Below the pieces are notes generated by a model. That model had not been told where the DNA came from, made no database searches, and was given only the letters and a program-made list of their open reading frames with translations. Shown one piece after another: positions 16,570 through 26,082 of a DNA stretch of 64,000 nucleotides. This DNA is from Lachnospiraceae bacterium (GTDB lineage: Bacteria; Bacillota; Clostridia; Lachnospirales; Lachnospiraceae): positions 1 to 64,000 of the forward strand of contig JAQUVX010000011.1 of assembly GCA_028693165.1 (NCBI GenBank), in the 5' to 3' direction. The translations under genes were made by a program, and so were the position numbers. Every line of letters starts with the position of its first letter. The first letter of the stretch is position 1.

Positions 16570-18069
16570 TTAATTAGTTTCCGCTGCCGGCTTTGTGCCC
16601 AGCTTAATCTGTACGAGGTGTTCCTGGTAGGTGCCGTCACTTAAGGACTGCACGGTCAGATTCACCGTATCACCGCCCTCGTAGTAGGTCAGCATATTCT
16701 TCAGATCCGCCATGGTACGTACACTCTGTCCGTCAAACTTGGTGATAATATCCTTCTCTTTCAGATCGGACTGTGCTGCTGCACTGCCCTCGATGATCTT
16801 GTATACATAGATGCCGCGCGGCATACCATACATCGTCGCTGCCGTCTCATCGATGTTCTGTCCCTGAATTCCCAGATAGCCCTGATTCTTTTCGTCCACA
16901 GCCACGCGGGTCTTCTTGTTCATCAGTTCGTTAATAATATCCTGCGCCTGGGAGATCGGGATCGCATAGCCCATACCCTCTACCTCCGTAGAAGAATACT
17001 TGGCTGCATTGATGCCGATTACCTCACCCTTCATGTTCAGCAGCGCACCGCCGCTGTTGCCCGGGTTGATTGCCGCATCGGTCTGAAGCAGGTTTCTGGT
17101 TGTGGAATCTTCCGCTTTCACTTCACGGTTCTTCGCGCTGACATAACCGACAGTTACAGACTGTCCATAGCCCAGTGCATTGCCGATGGCAATTACGCCC
17201 TGTCCTACCTTTAACTGATCGGAATCGCCCAGCGTCGCCACTTTGATCTGGCTCATGGCATCCGACGGAATATCGGCAAGCTTGACTGCAATCACCGCCA
17301 GATCGCTGTCGGAATCCGTTCCCTTAATGGAAGCTGCCACCTGTGAATCATTGATAAACGTGACGGTCAATGTTTTGGAGTCCTCGACAACATGATTGTT
17401 CGTCACGATCAAAAGTTCTTCGTCATTCTGTCCAACAATAATGCCGGAGCCGCTGCTGGGAACTTCGACGGTCTGGCTTGGTCCGAACCAGGTCTCCTGC
17501 TTCATGAGCATCGTATTGTTGATCGCCACAACAGAAGGCATCGCCCTCTCTACGATTGAAGATACATCGGTCTGAAGTGCCGTGGTAACCGGCGCCGCTC
17601 CCGCGGTATTTGCTTCGCTGTCTCCGCCTGCTGCCTGCCCTGTCGTCACGCCTGCTGTCTCTGTCTGACCGATCTGCGGTGCATACCGGTCGCTGATATA
17701 CTCGCCAACGGTATTTACCGTAAACATCGTACCGCCTGCCACCGTACCAAACAGCAGCGCCGCCGCTGTCACACCTGCAATCCTGCCTGCCATGGAAGGC
17801 TTCTTCCTGGCGGTGCGTACCGGCTCCTGCGGAATGTACGTGTTGTTCCGCGGTGCATTGTTTCGCGGTGCCTGATTGTCGAACTGCGGCTGGTTCACCG
17901 GCTCGCTCTGTGTTTGCGGCTGTGTCTGCTGCCAGCCTTCCGGCTGCGCTTCTGACTGTACCTGCTGCTGTGCTTCCGGCTGTACTTCCGGTTCCGGATT
18001 TACCGGCTCCCAGCCGCCGTGCTCCATCGTCTCCTTGTTCTGCAATTCATCTCTATGTTCGTCGTACAT
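16570..18069 (-). CDS. HtrA/DegP-like membrane-anchored serine protease
   Basis: 499 residues. A long cytoplasmic N-terminus rich in Q, P and E (about 20-85) precedes one membrane helix (about 94-117), then an extracellular S1C protease domain. The catalytic triad is H226 in T-N-N-H-V-V, D256 in S-D-S-D-L-A-V and S339 in N-P-G-N-S-G-G-A. A single PDZ domain occupies about 395-495. These proteases handle misfolded proteins at the outer face of the membrane. The Q/P/E-rich cytoplasmic segment is unusually long. Direct and inverted repeats upstream suggest control by a response regulator, as CssR controls htrA genes in Bacillus. Confidence 0.92.
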   Translation of the reverse strand: MYDEHRDELQNKETMEHGGWEPVNPEPEVQPEAQQQVQSEAQPEGWQQTQPQTQSEPVNQPQFDNQAPRNNAPRNNTYIPQEPVRTARKKPSMAGRIAGVTAAALLFGTVAGGTMFTVNTVGEYISDRYAPQIGQTETAGVTTGQAAGGDSEANTAGAAPVTTALQTDVSSIVERAMPSVVAINNTMLMKQETWFGPSQTVEVPSSGSGIIVGQNDEELLIVTNNHVVEDSKTLTVTFINDSQVAASIKGTDSDSDLAVIAVKLADIPSDAMSQIKVATLGDSDQLKVGQGVIAIGNALGYGQSVTVGYVSAKNREVKAEDSTTRNLLQTDAAINPGNSGGALLNMKGEVIGINAAKYSSTEVEGMGYAIPISQAQDIINELMNKKTRVAVDEKNQGYLGIQGQNIDETAATMYGMPRGIYVYKIIEGSAAAQSDLKEKDIITKFDGQSVRTMADLKNMLTYYEGGDTVNLTVQSLSDGTYQEHLVQIKLGTKPAAETN

Positions 18070-18101
18070 ATTATAATCCCCTTTCCTGTACTATCTCTTT
18101 T

Positions 18102-18146
18102 ATTGTTATAACGAAAATATAACAATGAATTGTGATAGAATTGTGA
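18102..18146 (-). promoter_or_regulatory. Probable operator region of the HtrA-like gene
   Basis: Two exact direct repeats GAATTGTGA (18127-18135 and 18138-18146) are spaced 11 bp apart, one helical turn. That is the usual geometry for OmpR/PhoB-family response regulators. An adjacent 9-bp inverted repeat (ATTGTTATA, 18102-18110, with 18118-18126) lies closer to the gene. I see no convincing -35/-10 pair, but AT-rich -10-like sequences occur inside the inverted repeat. Confidence 0.5.
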
Positions 18147-18177
18147 CGAAATTATAATAAATATATGAATTCCTGTT

Positions 18178-20391
18178 TTACTGCCCCGGTCCTGCTACAA
18201 TCCCGGAGTTCCCGCCCGGCGCTGTTGCTGCATTATCGCTTGGCCCCTGCGGCAAGGCTGCGGAGGTTTCCGTGTTGCTGCCAGGGAACTGCTGGATCGG
18301 TGTCCCGGAACCGTTTCCGCTACCCGGTCCATTATTATCTGCGGCTGTCGTTGCAGAAGCTCCCGGACGGCTGACCGTGCTCTCCGAGGTTGATCCCGGA
18401 CGGTTCGCGGCCGTCGTAGCCTCCGGCGTACCACCCGGACGTACTGCTGCCGTCGTTCCCGTGGTTGCTCCCGGCCGGCTTGCTGCCGTGGTCCCTGCCG
18501 CTGATCCCGGGCGGTTGGCTGCCGTCGTTGGCTCCGTCGTACCACCCGGACGATCGCTGACGGACTCATGCGTGGTTCCCGGATGCTGTCCGCTGGATTC
18601 CGTTGTACTGCCCGGACGCTGACTTGTGCTCTCCGGCTCGATCAGATCGCCAAATTCATCGGTCTCAAGAGCGGTCGGATGCGCTGCTGTCGTACCCTTT
18701 ATGGTTTCGAGCACGACTCCGTCCTCATCGGTCGGACGCGAGATATAGTCTCCGTCTGCATCCGTCTCCTTCTTTACCTTCTTTTTGACCTTTTTGCCGC
18801 TGGCATTCGTCTCGTAAATATATTCGTAAGCGTCCTCGTCCTCTTCTTCCTCATTTGCCGTATCCTTCTTCGTGCTTGCGGCTCCGGTCGCCTTCGGTCG
18901 CTGGATCACACCGCCTTCGGTGCTGACCTTATCCACATACTGACCTTCCCGGTACATACCGGTGTCCGCCGAAATCTTGGCGCTGATCTTCTTGACGGTG
19001 TCAGACGGCGTATAATCTGCGATTCCAAACAGGAATTCATGCAGCTTGACTACATTGCTCTCCAGTGTCTGCGGAACCACCACCGCGCCCTTCTTACCCA
19101 TGTTAGCATCGCCGCGGGCCTGTGGGAAACCAGTGGTCTCTCCCATATGGAATTTGTTGATATTCTTCGCATTGCTAACCAGATCATCCACCCAGATACT
19201 GGTGGATACCTGCGGGAACACCGTTGCAACCACGCGGTAAAGCGTCTGTGGATCTGCTTTCTTTGCCTTCTCAAATGCCAGTGAGATGATCTTTCTCTGG
19301 CGCTCGGTACGTGCATAGTCCGTATCCATCAAACGCAGACGGCCATATGCAACAGCCTGTACGCCATCCAGATGGTTCATGCCTGCATGGGTCAACTGTG
19401 TGGAGCCGACGCCGGTCGCCTTAACCGTCTCTGTGATAAACGAGTTAATATAGTAAAATTCCGCCTTACTCAGCTCCACATCGACCCCGCCGAGGATATT
19501 GATGGCATCCGCCACCGCCTTCCAGTTGAAGGTCATGTAGTCCTGAATATGGAGATCCAGGTTCCGGTTCAGCGCCTGTACCGCCTGCTCCGGTCCGCCG
19601 GTGAAATACGCCTGATTGATCTTATTGTAGGAACCATTTTCTGATACGTTTAAGTAACTGTCCCGGAATACGGAGACCAGTTTGATCTCTCCGGTATCCC
19701 GGTTGATGTTGCAGATGATATTGACATCCGCGTTGGTGCCCTTCTTTACCGTATTGTCACGGGAATCCACGCCGAAAATCGCGATGGTCCAGTAGCCCTT
19801 CATGGCTTCTACCGCCTGAACATCGATATCGTTGGTCTTGATCTCGCCGATCTCGAAGCTGTCATCACGCTGAAGCTTTGACATCGTTCTCGCAAAAAAA
19901 CCGTACGCAAAAATGAACGTCAGGGCAAAACACTCCGCGACGATCATCGTGATCATCCGGCGGCGTTTCTTCCGACGTGCCAGTTCTGCTGCCGCACGTG
20001 GCGAAAGAGGGCCTCCCGACGAGCCGCCTGTATATGGAGGTTTCGTCCCGCCTCCCGAACCACCCGTCCGCGGAGCGACAGTCCCCTCCGAGGTCACCGC
20101 GGTCTGACGTCTTGCACGCTGTCTTGCTTCCGGCGCAGATCCCGGCATGTCCCCTGACGCAGCGGTGGATATGGAATCACTCTCTGTTCTTCGGCTCTCC
20201 GGGATCGGGTGCACCGATGCATCTCCCAGCACGTCCAGCTTCTTCGCCTCCTGTCCGCGAAGCTCCTGCTGCCGTCTTTCCCATCGCTCGCGCTCATCCT
20301 GTGCCGCTGCACGAGCTGCTGCGGAATTGGGATTTCTCCGGCTCCGACGCTCTGTGTTATGTCCTAACTCTTCATCATAATCATGGTTCAT
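18178..20391 (-). CDS. LytR-CpsA-Psr (LCP) family protein with repetitive tail
   Basis: 737 residues. A charged cytoplasmic N-terminus of about 145 residues, one membrane helix (about 146-167) and an extracellular LCP domain (about 190-440) are visible. The LCP domain includes I-F-G-V-D-S-R-D, V-S-V-F-R-D-S-Y, I-N-Q-A-Y and Y-A-R-T-E-R-Q-R, the last carrying conserved arginines. LCP enzymes transfer lipid-linked glycans onto peptidoglycan. After it comes an acidic segment and about 130 residues of T/A/G/S repeats punctuated by seven R-P-G motifs, probably a wall-spanning spacer. It is the last gene of the leftward glycan cluster, 43 bases after the sugar transferase, which fits attachment of that glycan. 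Both the N-terminal and C-terminal extensions make it longer than typical LCP proteins (300-450 residues). Confidence 0.9.
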   Translation of the reverse strand: MNHDYDEELGHNTERRSRRNPNSAAARAAAQDERERWERRQQELRGQEAKKLDVLGDASVHPIPESRRTESDSISTAASGDMPGSAPEARQRARRQTAVTSEGTVAPRTGGSGGGTKPPYTGGSSGGPLSPRAAAELARRKKRRRMITMIVAECFALTFIFAYGFFARTMSKLQRDDSFEIGEIKTNDIDVQAVEAMKGYWTIAIFGVDSRDNTVKKGTNADVNIICNINRDTGEIKLVSVFRDSYLNVSENGSYNKINQAYFTGGPEQAVQALNRNLDLHIQDYMTFNWKAVADAINILGGVDVELSKAEFYYINSFITETVKATGVGSTQLTHAGMNHLDGVQAVAYGRLRLMDTDYARTERQRKIISLAFEKAKKADPQTLYRVVATVFPQVSTSIWVDDLVSNAKNINKFHMGETTGFPQARGDANMGKKGAVVVPQTLESNVVKLHEFLFGIADYTPSDTVKKISAKISADTGMYREGQYVDKVSTEGGVIQRPKATGAASTKKDTANEEEEDEDAYEYIYETNASGKKVKKKVKKETDADGDYISRPTDEDGVVLETIKGTTAAHPTALETDEFGDLIEPESTSQRPGSTTESSGQHPGTTHESVSDRPGGTTEPTTAANRPGSAAGTTAASRPGATTGTTAAVRPGGTPEATTAANRPGSTSESTVSRPGASATTAADNNGPGSGNGSGTPIQQFPGSNTETSAALPQGPSDNAATAPGGNSGIVAGPGQ

Positions 20392-20434
20392 TTCAGTTAC
20401 CTCTCATGTCTTGCTGCATATTCAGATCAGCAGA

Positions 20435-21847
20435 TCAGTACGCATTTTTATTGATAAAACCTTTAAAAAATGTCAGAAACAGAATCTTGAAATCAAGACC
20501 CAGCGTCCAGTTTTCAATGTAATACAGATCATGCTCGATCCGCTTTGTAATGGAGGTATCGCCCCGATACCCATTGACCTGCGCCCAGCCGGTCATGCCC
20601 GGCCGAACCTGGTGTTTGATCATGTAGCGCGGGATCTCCTCCTTGAAGCGCTCCACAAAAAGCGGCCGCTCCGGCCTCGGTCCCACCAGACTCATATCTC
20701 CCATCAGCACATTAAAAAGCTGCGGCATCTCATCGATACTGGTCTTCCGAATCACACGGCCGATCAGCGTCACACGCGGATCATGCGGCGTCGTCCACTC
20801 CACCTTCTCCTGATTGGGATCCTGAACCTCCATGGAACGGAACTTATACATCTTGAATGGCCGGTTGTGAAGTCCCACCCGGTCCTGACAGTAGATCAGC
20901 GGCCCTCTGGAGGTCAGTTTGATCAGCAGTGCCGTGATCAGCATGATCGGAGAAAACAGAATCACCGCAACAACCGCTCCAAAAATATCCACACAGCGTT
21001 TGATCGTGGCATTCATCAGATCATTCAGCGGCACCCGGCGTATGTTAATGACCGGAAGTCCCTGCAAATCCTCGGTGTATGGCTTCGTCGGGATAATGTT
21101 GTTGTAATCCGGAATGAACTTGGTATGCACACCGGACTTCTCGCATTCTGCTACCAGGTGTTCCAGCATACCATACTCGCCGATGCTGAGTGTGATGGCA
21201 ATCTCATCCAGCACGTTTAAATCGAGAATCGTCTTTAAGTCTGTAAGTTTGCCGATCACCTTGATCCCGTGATACTCCTTGCCCCATTCCCGGTGGTCAT
21301 CGAGGATTCCTCTTACCTGATATCCCCACTCCGGATTTGTCAGGACACGGTCAATATAGCTCTCAGCGGTACGGCTGTAGCCGACCAGTAGTACATGCTT
21401 CTGATTGTAGCCCTTGGACCGCATGGTGCGGAGCATCTGCCGGATCACATTGCGTTCCAGTGTCTCCGCCGCGATGTTGGTCACGAAGAACGCCGCAACC
21501 AGACGAATCGAGAACTCATACAGATATGGATTCTTTCTTCCTAAATACAAAACCGTAGCAAATAGAAACAGGCCAATCACGTTGGCCTTGCAAATATTGG
21601 CAAATTCCTGCCTGCGCCCCTGAACCCGCTTGGGCGTAAACAGATGAAAAATCATATACAGCAGCAAATACACCGGTACAATGATGATCAGCGCACCCAA
21701 ATAGAACCGGGTCGGAAGAACTCCGCCTGTACCGAACCAGCCGCTCTGCAGCGTTACGAACCAGCTGAAGATATAAGCCGCCGCAATCACAAGTGCATCC
21801 AGGAGTACGTGCAGACGGTTCAATCTTGATTGGTTATCCTTTATCAT
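20435..21847 (-). CDS. Polyprenyl-phosphate sugar-1-phosphate transferase (WbaP/CpsE type)
   Basis: 470 residues. Four N-terminal membrane helices, a central nucleotide-fold domain (about 150-270) and a fifth hydrophobic segment precede the catalytic domain. The catalytic part carries K-R-C-V-D-I-F-G, Y-K-F-R-S-M, S-I-D-E-M-P-Q-L-F-N-V, G-D-M-S-L-V-G-P-R-P-E and P-G-M-T-G-W-A-Q, all hallmark motifs of the bacterial sugar transferase family. It starts glycan assembly by moving a sugar-1-phosphate onto undecaprenyl phosphate at the inner membrane face. Its neighbours are GT2 glycosyltransferases upstream and the LCP ligase downstream, giving initiation, elongation and attachment in one locus. 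Confidence 0.93.
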   Translation of the reverse strand: MIKDNQSRLNRLHVLLDALVIAAAYIFSWFVTLQSGWFGTGGVLPTRFYLGALIIIVPVYLLLYMIFHLFTPKRVQGRRQEFANICKANVIGLFLFATVLYLGRKNPYLYEFSIRLVAAFFVTNIAAETLERNVIRQMLRTMRSKGYNQKHVLLVGYSRTAESYIDRVLTNPEWGYQVRGILDDHREWGKEYHGIKVIGKLTDLKTILDLNVLDEIAITLSIGEYGMLEHLVAECEKSGVHTKFIPDYNNIIPTKPYTEDLQGLPVINIRRVPLNDLMNATIKRCVDIFGAVVAVILFSPIMLITALLIKLTSRGPLIYCQDRVGLHNRPFKMYKFRSMEVQDPNQEKVEWTTPHDPRVTLIGRVIRKTSIDEMPQLFNVLMGDMSLVGPRPERPLFVERFKEEIPRYMIKHQVRPGMTGWAQVNGYRGDTSITKRIEHDLYYIENWTLGLDFKILFLTFFKGFINKNAY

Positions 21848-21890
21848 AGTGTCCCACCTTGATCTTAAGCATAGTAACTCGATGGTAACG

Positions 21891-21896
21891 ATTATA
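21891..21896 (-). promoter_or_regulatory. Weak candidate -10 box before the sugar transferase
   Basis: A perfect TATAAT lies in the 72-base gap upstream of the sugar transferase, but I find no good -35 hexamer at 16-18 bp. It may provide internal transcription of the last two genes. Confidence 0.3.
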
Positions 21897-21919
21897 CACG
21901 ATTTTTTCTGTTAGCACCA

Positions 21920-22906
21920 TTAAATTTCTCTTAACTTTCGAACCTGTCTGCGAGAAAATTCGTAAACATATAGCACCGCCCCATATAAAAGTTCCCATTC
22001 AATCGCCAGATAATTCCAGAAATCCTTCTTCCGGTACGGAACCTTATGCGCTTTGTGCATAGTGCAGAGACCTTCTTTGATTCCTGCCACATAATCTCCG
22101 GCAAAACCGCGTTTGCGGAAAAAGAAATATTTCCCGATGATGCCGCAGGCGATCGGAAATGCATTGACAACCAGCTGCGGTGCCGGCATATTCTTGTAAT
22201 TCAAATAGATATTGTTGCGCGCCGCCAGCTTCACCTTGAACGAATTGTACTTGGAGCCGCTGGTGCCGCTTCCTACATGGTAGACCACGGCCTGCGGGCA
22301 GTAACGGTTATAGTATCCCGCGATCTTGGCGCGGTATCCCATATCGATATCCTCCAGATACGCAAAATGCATCTCGTCAAAATATCCGATCTCGTCAAAA
22401 ACCTCCCGCCGGTAGATCGCCGCTCCCGCGCAGGAAGAAAAAATATGGCAGGGTCTGTCATAGCGCGTGGTCTCCTGTCCGACACCGCGCTGGTAGGCCC
22501 ATCCCATCACGCTGTACATATCTCCGGCATCGTCCATCAGCTCCCGGTGATACATCTGAATCATCTTGGGACTGACCGAAAAAATCCGCGGCGAACCCTC
22601 GATTGCCGCAATCAGTTCTGCCACGTAGTCCGGCTCCGCCTCAGTATCATTGTTCAGCAGGATGACATAAGGTGTCTCTGCGGCCTGAATCCCCACATTG
22701 ACCGCCCCGGAAAATCCGGTGTTCTCCGCCAGAAAGATGGACGGAACCCGTCTCTCCTTCAGCCATTCCACGCTGCCGTCCGTGGAACCATTGTCCACGA
22801 CCAGCAGTTCAAAATCCTGACAGGTCTGCCGTTCCAGAGCCGCCATACAGGGCTCCATAAACTGAAGACCGTTATAATTTGGAATGATGATTGTCGTTTT
22901 TTTCAT
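21920..22906 (-). CDS. Glycosyltransferase family 2 (rhamnosyltransferase-like)
   Basis: 328 residues with a GT-A fold. I-I-I-P-N-Y-N-G opens the nucleotide-binding half, V-V-D-N-G-S-T-D-G-S follows, L-L-N-N-D-T-E is the DXD-like metal site near residue 100, and Y-L-E-D-I-D-M-G-Y-R near 190 holds the acidic catalytic pair. This arrangement is common in WbbL-like rhamnosyltransferases, but the donor cannot be fixed. Its start codon directly follows the stop of the larger glycosyltransferase gene upstream, so the two are coupled. Confidence 0.88.
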   Translation of the reverse strand: MKKTTIIIPNYNGLQFMEPCMAALERQTCQDFELLVVDNGSTDGSVEWLKERRVPSIFLAENTGFSGAVNVGIQAAETPYVILLNNDTEAEPDYVAELIAAIEGSPRIFSVSPKMIQMYHRELMDDAGDMYSVMGWAYQRGVGQETTRYDRPCHIFSSCAGAAIYRREVFDEIGYFDEMHFAYLEDIDMGYRAKIAGYYNRYCPQAVVYHVGSGTSGSKYNSFKVKLAARNNIYLNYKNMPAPQLVVNAFPIACGIIGKYFFFRKRGFAGDYVAGIKEGLCTMHKAHKVPYRKKDFWNYLAIEWELLYGAVLYVYEFSRRQVRKLREI

Positions 22907-25099
22907 CTATACCTCCAGACGGTAAGGCTCGCCGATCTTTTCCTTCAGCAGATCCCGCAAAGCAAAATTGGACTTTCGCAGGGTGAGGTTCGGATTGTAG
23001 TACGGATCTCCGTTTTGCAGGATATCCGGCCAGCGGCGGGCAAAAATGGCAATCTCACGATTGAACCGCGCCACCTTCTCCGGCGTGTCCTCAAGCCCTC
23101 TGGACTTGGATTCGTAGTGATGCATCACGGCATACGGCGCATAGACGACCAAAAGCCCCGCCTGCCGCATCTTCATGCAGTAATCAATATCATTGAACGC
23201 GATCGCCAGCTCCTCGGTGAAGCCGCCGACCTGACGAAATGCCTCTGCCTTCGTCATCATACACGCCGCCGTCACCGCGCTGTAATCCTGCGCACACATG
23301 GCTCTGTGGAAATAGCTGTTCTCCGCCTCGTGCAGTCCGATAAAGGTATGCCCGGCGATGCCGCCAAAGCCCACCACCACACCGGCATGCTGAATCGTGT
23401 CGTCCTGATACAGAAGTCTTGCACCGACAGCGCCCACATCCGCACGCTGACAGAACCCCAGCATCTCCTCGATCAGATTCGGCGCAATCAGCTCCGTATC
23501 ATTGTTTAAGAACAAAAGGTAATCGCCCTTTGCGAAACCAGCGCCGAAATTGTTGATGGCTGAATAATTAAACTCCCGCTCCCAACGCACCACGCGCACC
23601 TGCGGAAACTCCTTCTGAATCGCCTCATAATAGGCAAAGGTCTCCGGCTCCGTGCTGTTGTTCTCAATGATGACAAATTCCAGATTCCGGTACGTTGCGC
23701 GGTCGATCAGCGAACGCATACAGAGATCCAGATCCTGCGTGTGATCCTTGTTCGGGATCACCACGGACACCAGCGGATCCTTCTGAATCTGAAATGTGGT
23801 ATGGTAAATACCATAGTCCACGCCCTTTTCCACCTTGACCGCCGGGATGCCGCACCGCTCATAGTGCGCCATAATCGCCCGGGCACCCGCCTCGAACGCA
23901 TACAGCTTGCTCTCCGGATTGCTGGCCGTGGAATTCTGATGACAGCGCCAGTGGTACAGCACCTTCGGAATATGGTGGATCTGCTTTGCCGCCTCCGTAC
24001 AGCGCAGGATAAAGTCGTAATCCTGTGCGCCGTCAAACGCATTGCAAAAACCGCCCACCTGCTCCAGAAGCTCCCGTTTCACCACAAACAGATGGCAGAT
24101 ATAATTCACACTGGTCAGAAGATCCGGGTTGAAATCCGGCTTAAAATGCGGGTCAAACAAGGCTCCCCCATCCATATCCAGCTTGTCTTCATCGGAATAC
24201 AGCACGTCGCAGCCCGGATGGTCATTGACTGCCGCTGCCACCTCAAAGAGTGCATGCTCCGGCAGCGTATCGTCATGGTCCGCCAGCACGATAAAATCGC
24301 CCGATGCCAGCTCAATCGCCGCGTTGGTATTGCCCGAAATCCCCAGATTTTCACCCAGCTCCCGGTACTTAAACCGCGCATCCGCCGCCCTATACTGCTG
24401 TAAAACCTTATCAACAATCTTTCCTTCGCCCGCCGGACTTCCATTTGCCACACAGACCTCCCAGTTTTTGTAGGTCTGTGCCAGAATGGAATCCAGCATC
24501 TCCCGCAGATATTTCTCCGGGGTCTTGTAGGCCGGAATCACGATGGAAAGCAGCGGCTGATACGAAAGTACCGTCTCGCGCTGCGTTGCAAGCGCTTCCT
24601 CGGTCGGCTGCGTCAGCTTATACCACTCTCCGTAATCATAATCATTGTCCAGTCCCTGCAGTTTATGCCTGGATTTCAGCAAAAGCGCTTTGATCCCATG
24701 TTTTTTGCCAAATTCCACAGCCACATGGACTGTTTCCATATTCATCAGATCGTGAATCTTTTCCAGGCGCTTGTGTGCCACACTGGAACGTTTCTCAATG
24801 AGTTCTTCATTATATTTAATCCGCGCCGTCTTGCCGTCGCAGGTGATCACCAGCCAGTAATCCGCGCCGCGGCTGTATGGAAACTGGATGTCAAATCCAT
24901 AATCCCGATCGTGCACCGCTTTGTAATAAATCTGGCTCACATCGTCCCGCCTGGTCGCCACATAGCGAAAGTCCACTGGATTTTTCTCCGCATCCAGCAC
25001 CGAAAATTCCGCTTTGGACTCCGGTGTCCTGCCGATGGCCCATCCATTGAGCTGTATGGAATTTTCCCGAATCCTGACTACATCTACTTTATATTTCAT
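22907..25099 (-). CDS. Large glycosyltransferase with two GT2 domains
   Basis: 730 residues from M-K-Y-K-V-D, which has AAAAGGA upstream and overlaps the previous stop by 11 bases; the longer frame would overlap by 65. A beta-rich N-terminal domain (about 1-110) of the type often preceding GT2 modules is followed by GT2 domain 1 (L-S-I-V-I-P-A-Y-K, L-A-D-H-D-D-T at the DXD site) and GT2 domain 2 (V-S-V-V-I-P-N-K-D, F-L-N-N-D-T-E). Two-domain enzymes like this can add two different sugars or build an alternating polymer. It lies in the middle of a run of three glycosyltransferase genes. Confidence 0.87.
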   Translation of the reverse strand: MKYKVDVVRIRENSIQLNGWAIGRTPESKAEFSVLDAEKNPVDFRYVATRRDDVSQIYYKAVHDRDYGFDIQFPYSRGADYWLVITCDGKTARIKYNEELIEKRSSVAHKRLEKIHDLMNMETVHVAVEFGKKHGIKALLLKSRHKLQGLDNDYDYGEWYKLTQPTEEALATQRETVLSYQPLLSIVIPAYKTPEKYLREMLDSILAQTYKNWEVCVANGSPAGEGKIVDKVLQQYRAADARFKYRELGENLGISGNTNAAIELASGDFIVLADHDDTLPEHALFEVAAAVNDHPGCDVLYSDEDKLDMDGGALFDPHFKPDFNPDLLTSVNYICHLFVVKRELLEQVGGFCNAFDGAQDYDFILRCTEAAKQIHHIPKVLYHWRCHQNSTASNPESKLYAFEAGARAIMAHYERCGIPAVKVEKGVDYGIYHTTFQIQKDPLVSVVIPNKDHTQDLDLCMRSLIDRATYRNLEFVIIENNSTEPETFAYYEAIQKEFPQVRVVRWEREFNYSAINNFGAGFAKGDYLLFLNNDTELIAPNLIEEMLGFCQRADVGAVGARLLYQDDTIQHAGVVVGFGGIAGHTFIGLHEAENSYFHRAMCAQDYSAVTAACMMTKAEAFRQVGGFTEELAIAFNDIDYCMKMRQAGLLVVYAPYAVMHHYESKSRGLEDTPEKVARFNREIAIFARRWPDILQNGDPYYNPNLTLRKSNFALRDLLKEKIGEPYRLEV

Positions 25100-26081
25100 C
25101 TGTGTTACGTTCCTTTTCTTTCTTGACTTCTTTGTCATTTCCGCATCCATCAAAGTTCAGGCGCTCTTCCTCCACCACCAACGGACGTTTCATCACGCGC
25201 TGGTTGATGGACAGCACATATTCGCCCACCATGCCGATAAAAAAGATCTGCACCGAGCCCAGAAACAGCATACCGATCAGCATCGGCGCCATGCCTGCCG
25301 GGAAACGATCCCACCAGATCAGCTTCATGACCAGATAAGTCAGTGCCACCACCAGACTTACCAGCGCCGAAAAAGCGCCAATCAGCGTCGCCATGCGCAG
25401 CCCCGTCTTCGTGTAGGAGGTAACGCTCAGCATGGCCGCGTCATACAGGCGCAGGAAATTGTTGTGCGTCTTGCCCGCCCGGCGCTGGGGCTGCTCGTAC
25501 GGAATCTCTTTGCGCTTGTAGCCAAGCTCCGCCACAATCCCACGCAGAAACGGAGTCGGATCATCCAGCGACCGCAGCACCTCGATGAAATCCCGGTCAT
25601 AAAGCCCCGATCCGGTGAAATGCTCGATCTGCTCCACGTCGGAAAATTTCTTAATCGTCTTATAATACAGGGTTCGCAGAGCATACATCAGCTTGCTTTC
25701 CTTGCTGCTGGTCTTGATGCCGATGACGATCTTGTAGCCTTCCTCCCACGCCTTCACATACTGAGGAATCAGCTCCACCGGATCCTGAAAATCCGCCACC
25801 ATCTCAATCACACAGTCACCCGTCACCTGCAAAATCCCATAGTAGGGCGAGTTAAACTGCCCGAAATTCTTTGCGTTTAAGATCGCCTTGATCCGCGGAT
25901 TCTCCGCGCACAGCCGGCGCAGGATCGGCCGGGTCTTATCCTGCGAATCGTTATCTATAAATACGAGCTCATAATCATACTGCGGCAGGTCCCGTTCCAA
26001 CGTCCCGATGACCGCCTGGCTGATCGGCTCCACATTTTCTTCTTCATTATAACACGGTATCAGTACACTGATTTTCTTCAT
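25089..26081 (-). CDS. GT2 glycosyltransferase of the DPM/GtrB type with membrane helices
   Basis: 330 residues. The GT2 domain has V-L-I-P-C-Y-N-E-E-E-N near the start, F-I-D-N-D-S-Q-D, and M-V-A-D-F-Q-D-P-V-E at the DXD site. Two membrane helices follow (about residues 235-260 and 270-295). This architecture is that of dolichol-phosphate-mannose-synthase-like or GtrB-like enzymes that load a sugar onto polyprenyl phosphate. No GtrA-type flippase is evident nearby. It starts right after the epimerase gene (one base between them). Confidence 0.87.
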   Translation of the reverse strand: MKKISVLIPCYNEEENVEPISQAVIGTLERDLPQYDYELVFIDNDSQDKTRPILRRLCAENPRIKAILNAKNFGQFNSPYYGILQVTGDCVIEMVADFQDPVELIPQYVKAWEEGYKIVIGIKTSSKESKLMYALRTLYYKTIKKFSDVEQIEHFTGSGLYDRDFIEVLRSLDDPTPFLRGIVAELGYKRKEIPYEQPQRRAGKTHNNFLRLYDAAMLSVTSYTKTGLRMATLIGAFSALVSLVVALTYLVMKLIWWDRFPAGMAPMLIGMLFLGSVQIFFIGMVGEYVLSINQRVMKRPLVVEEERLNFDGCGNDKEVKKEKERNTDEI

Positions 26082-26082
26082 C

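Noticed and set aside
22046-23509. 487-residue plus-strand frame opposite the glycosyltransferase genes
   Set aside because: It spans two convincing minus-strand GT2 genes and is rich in R, H and Q, as expected of an antisense reading of GC-rich genes.
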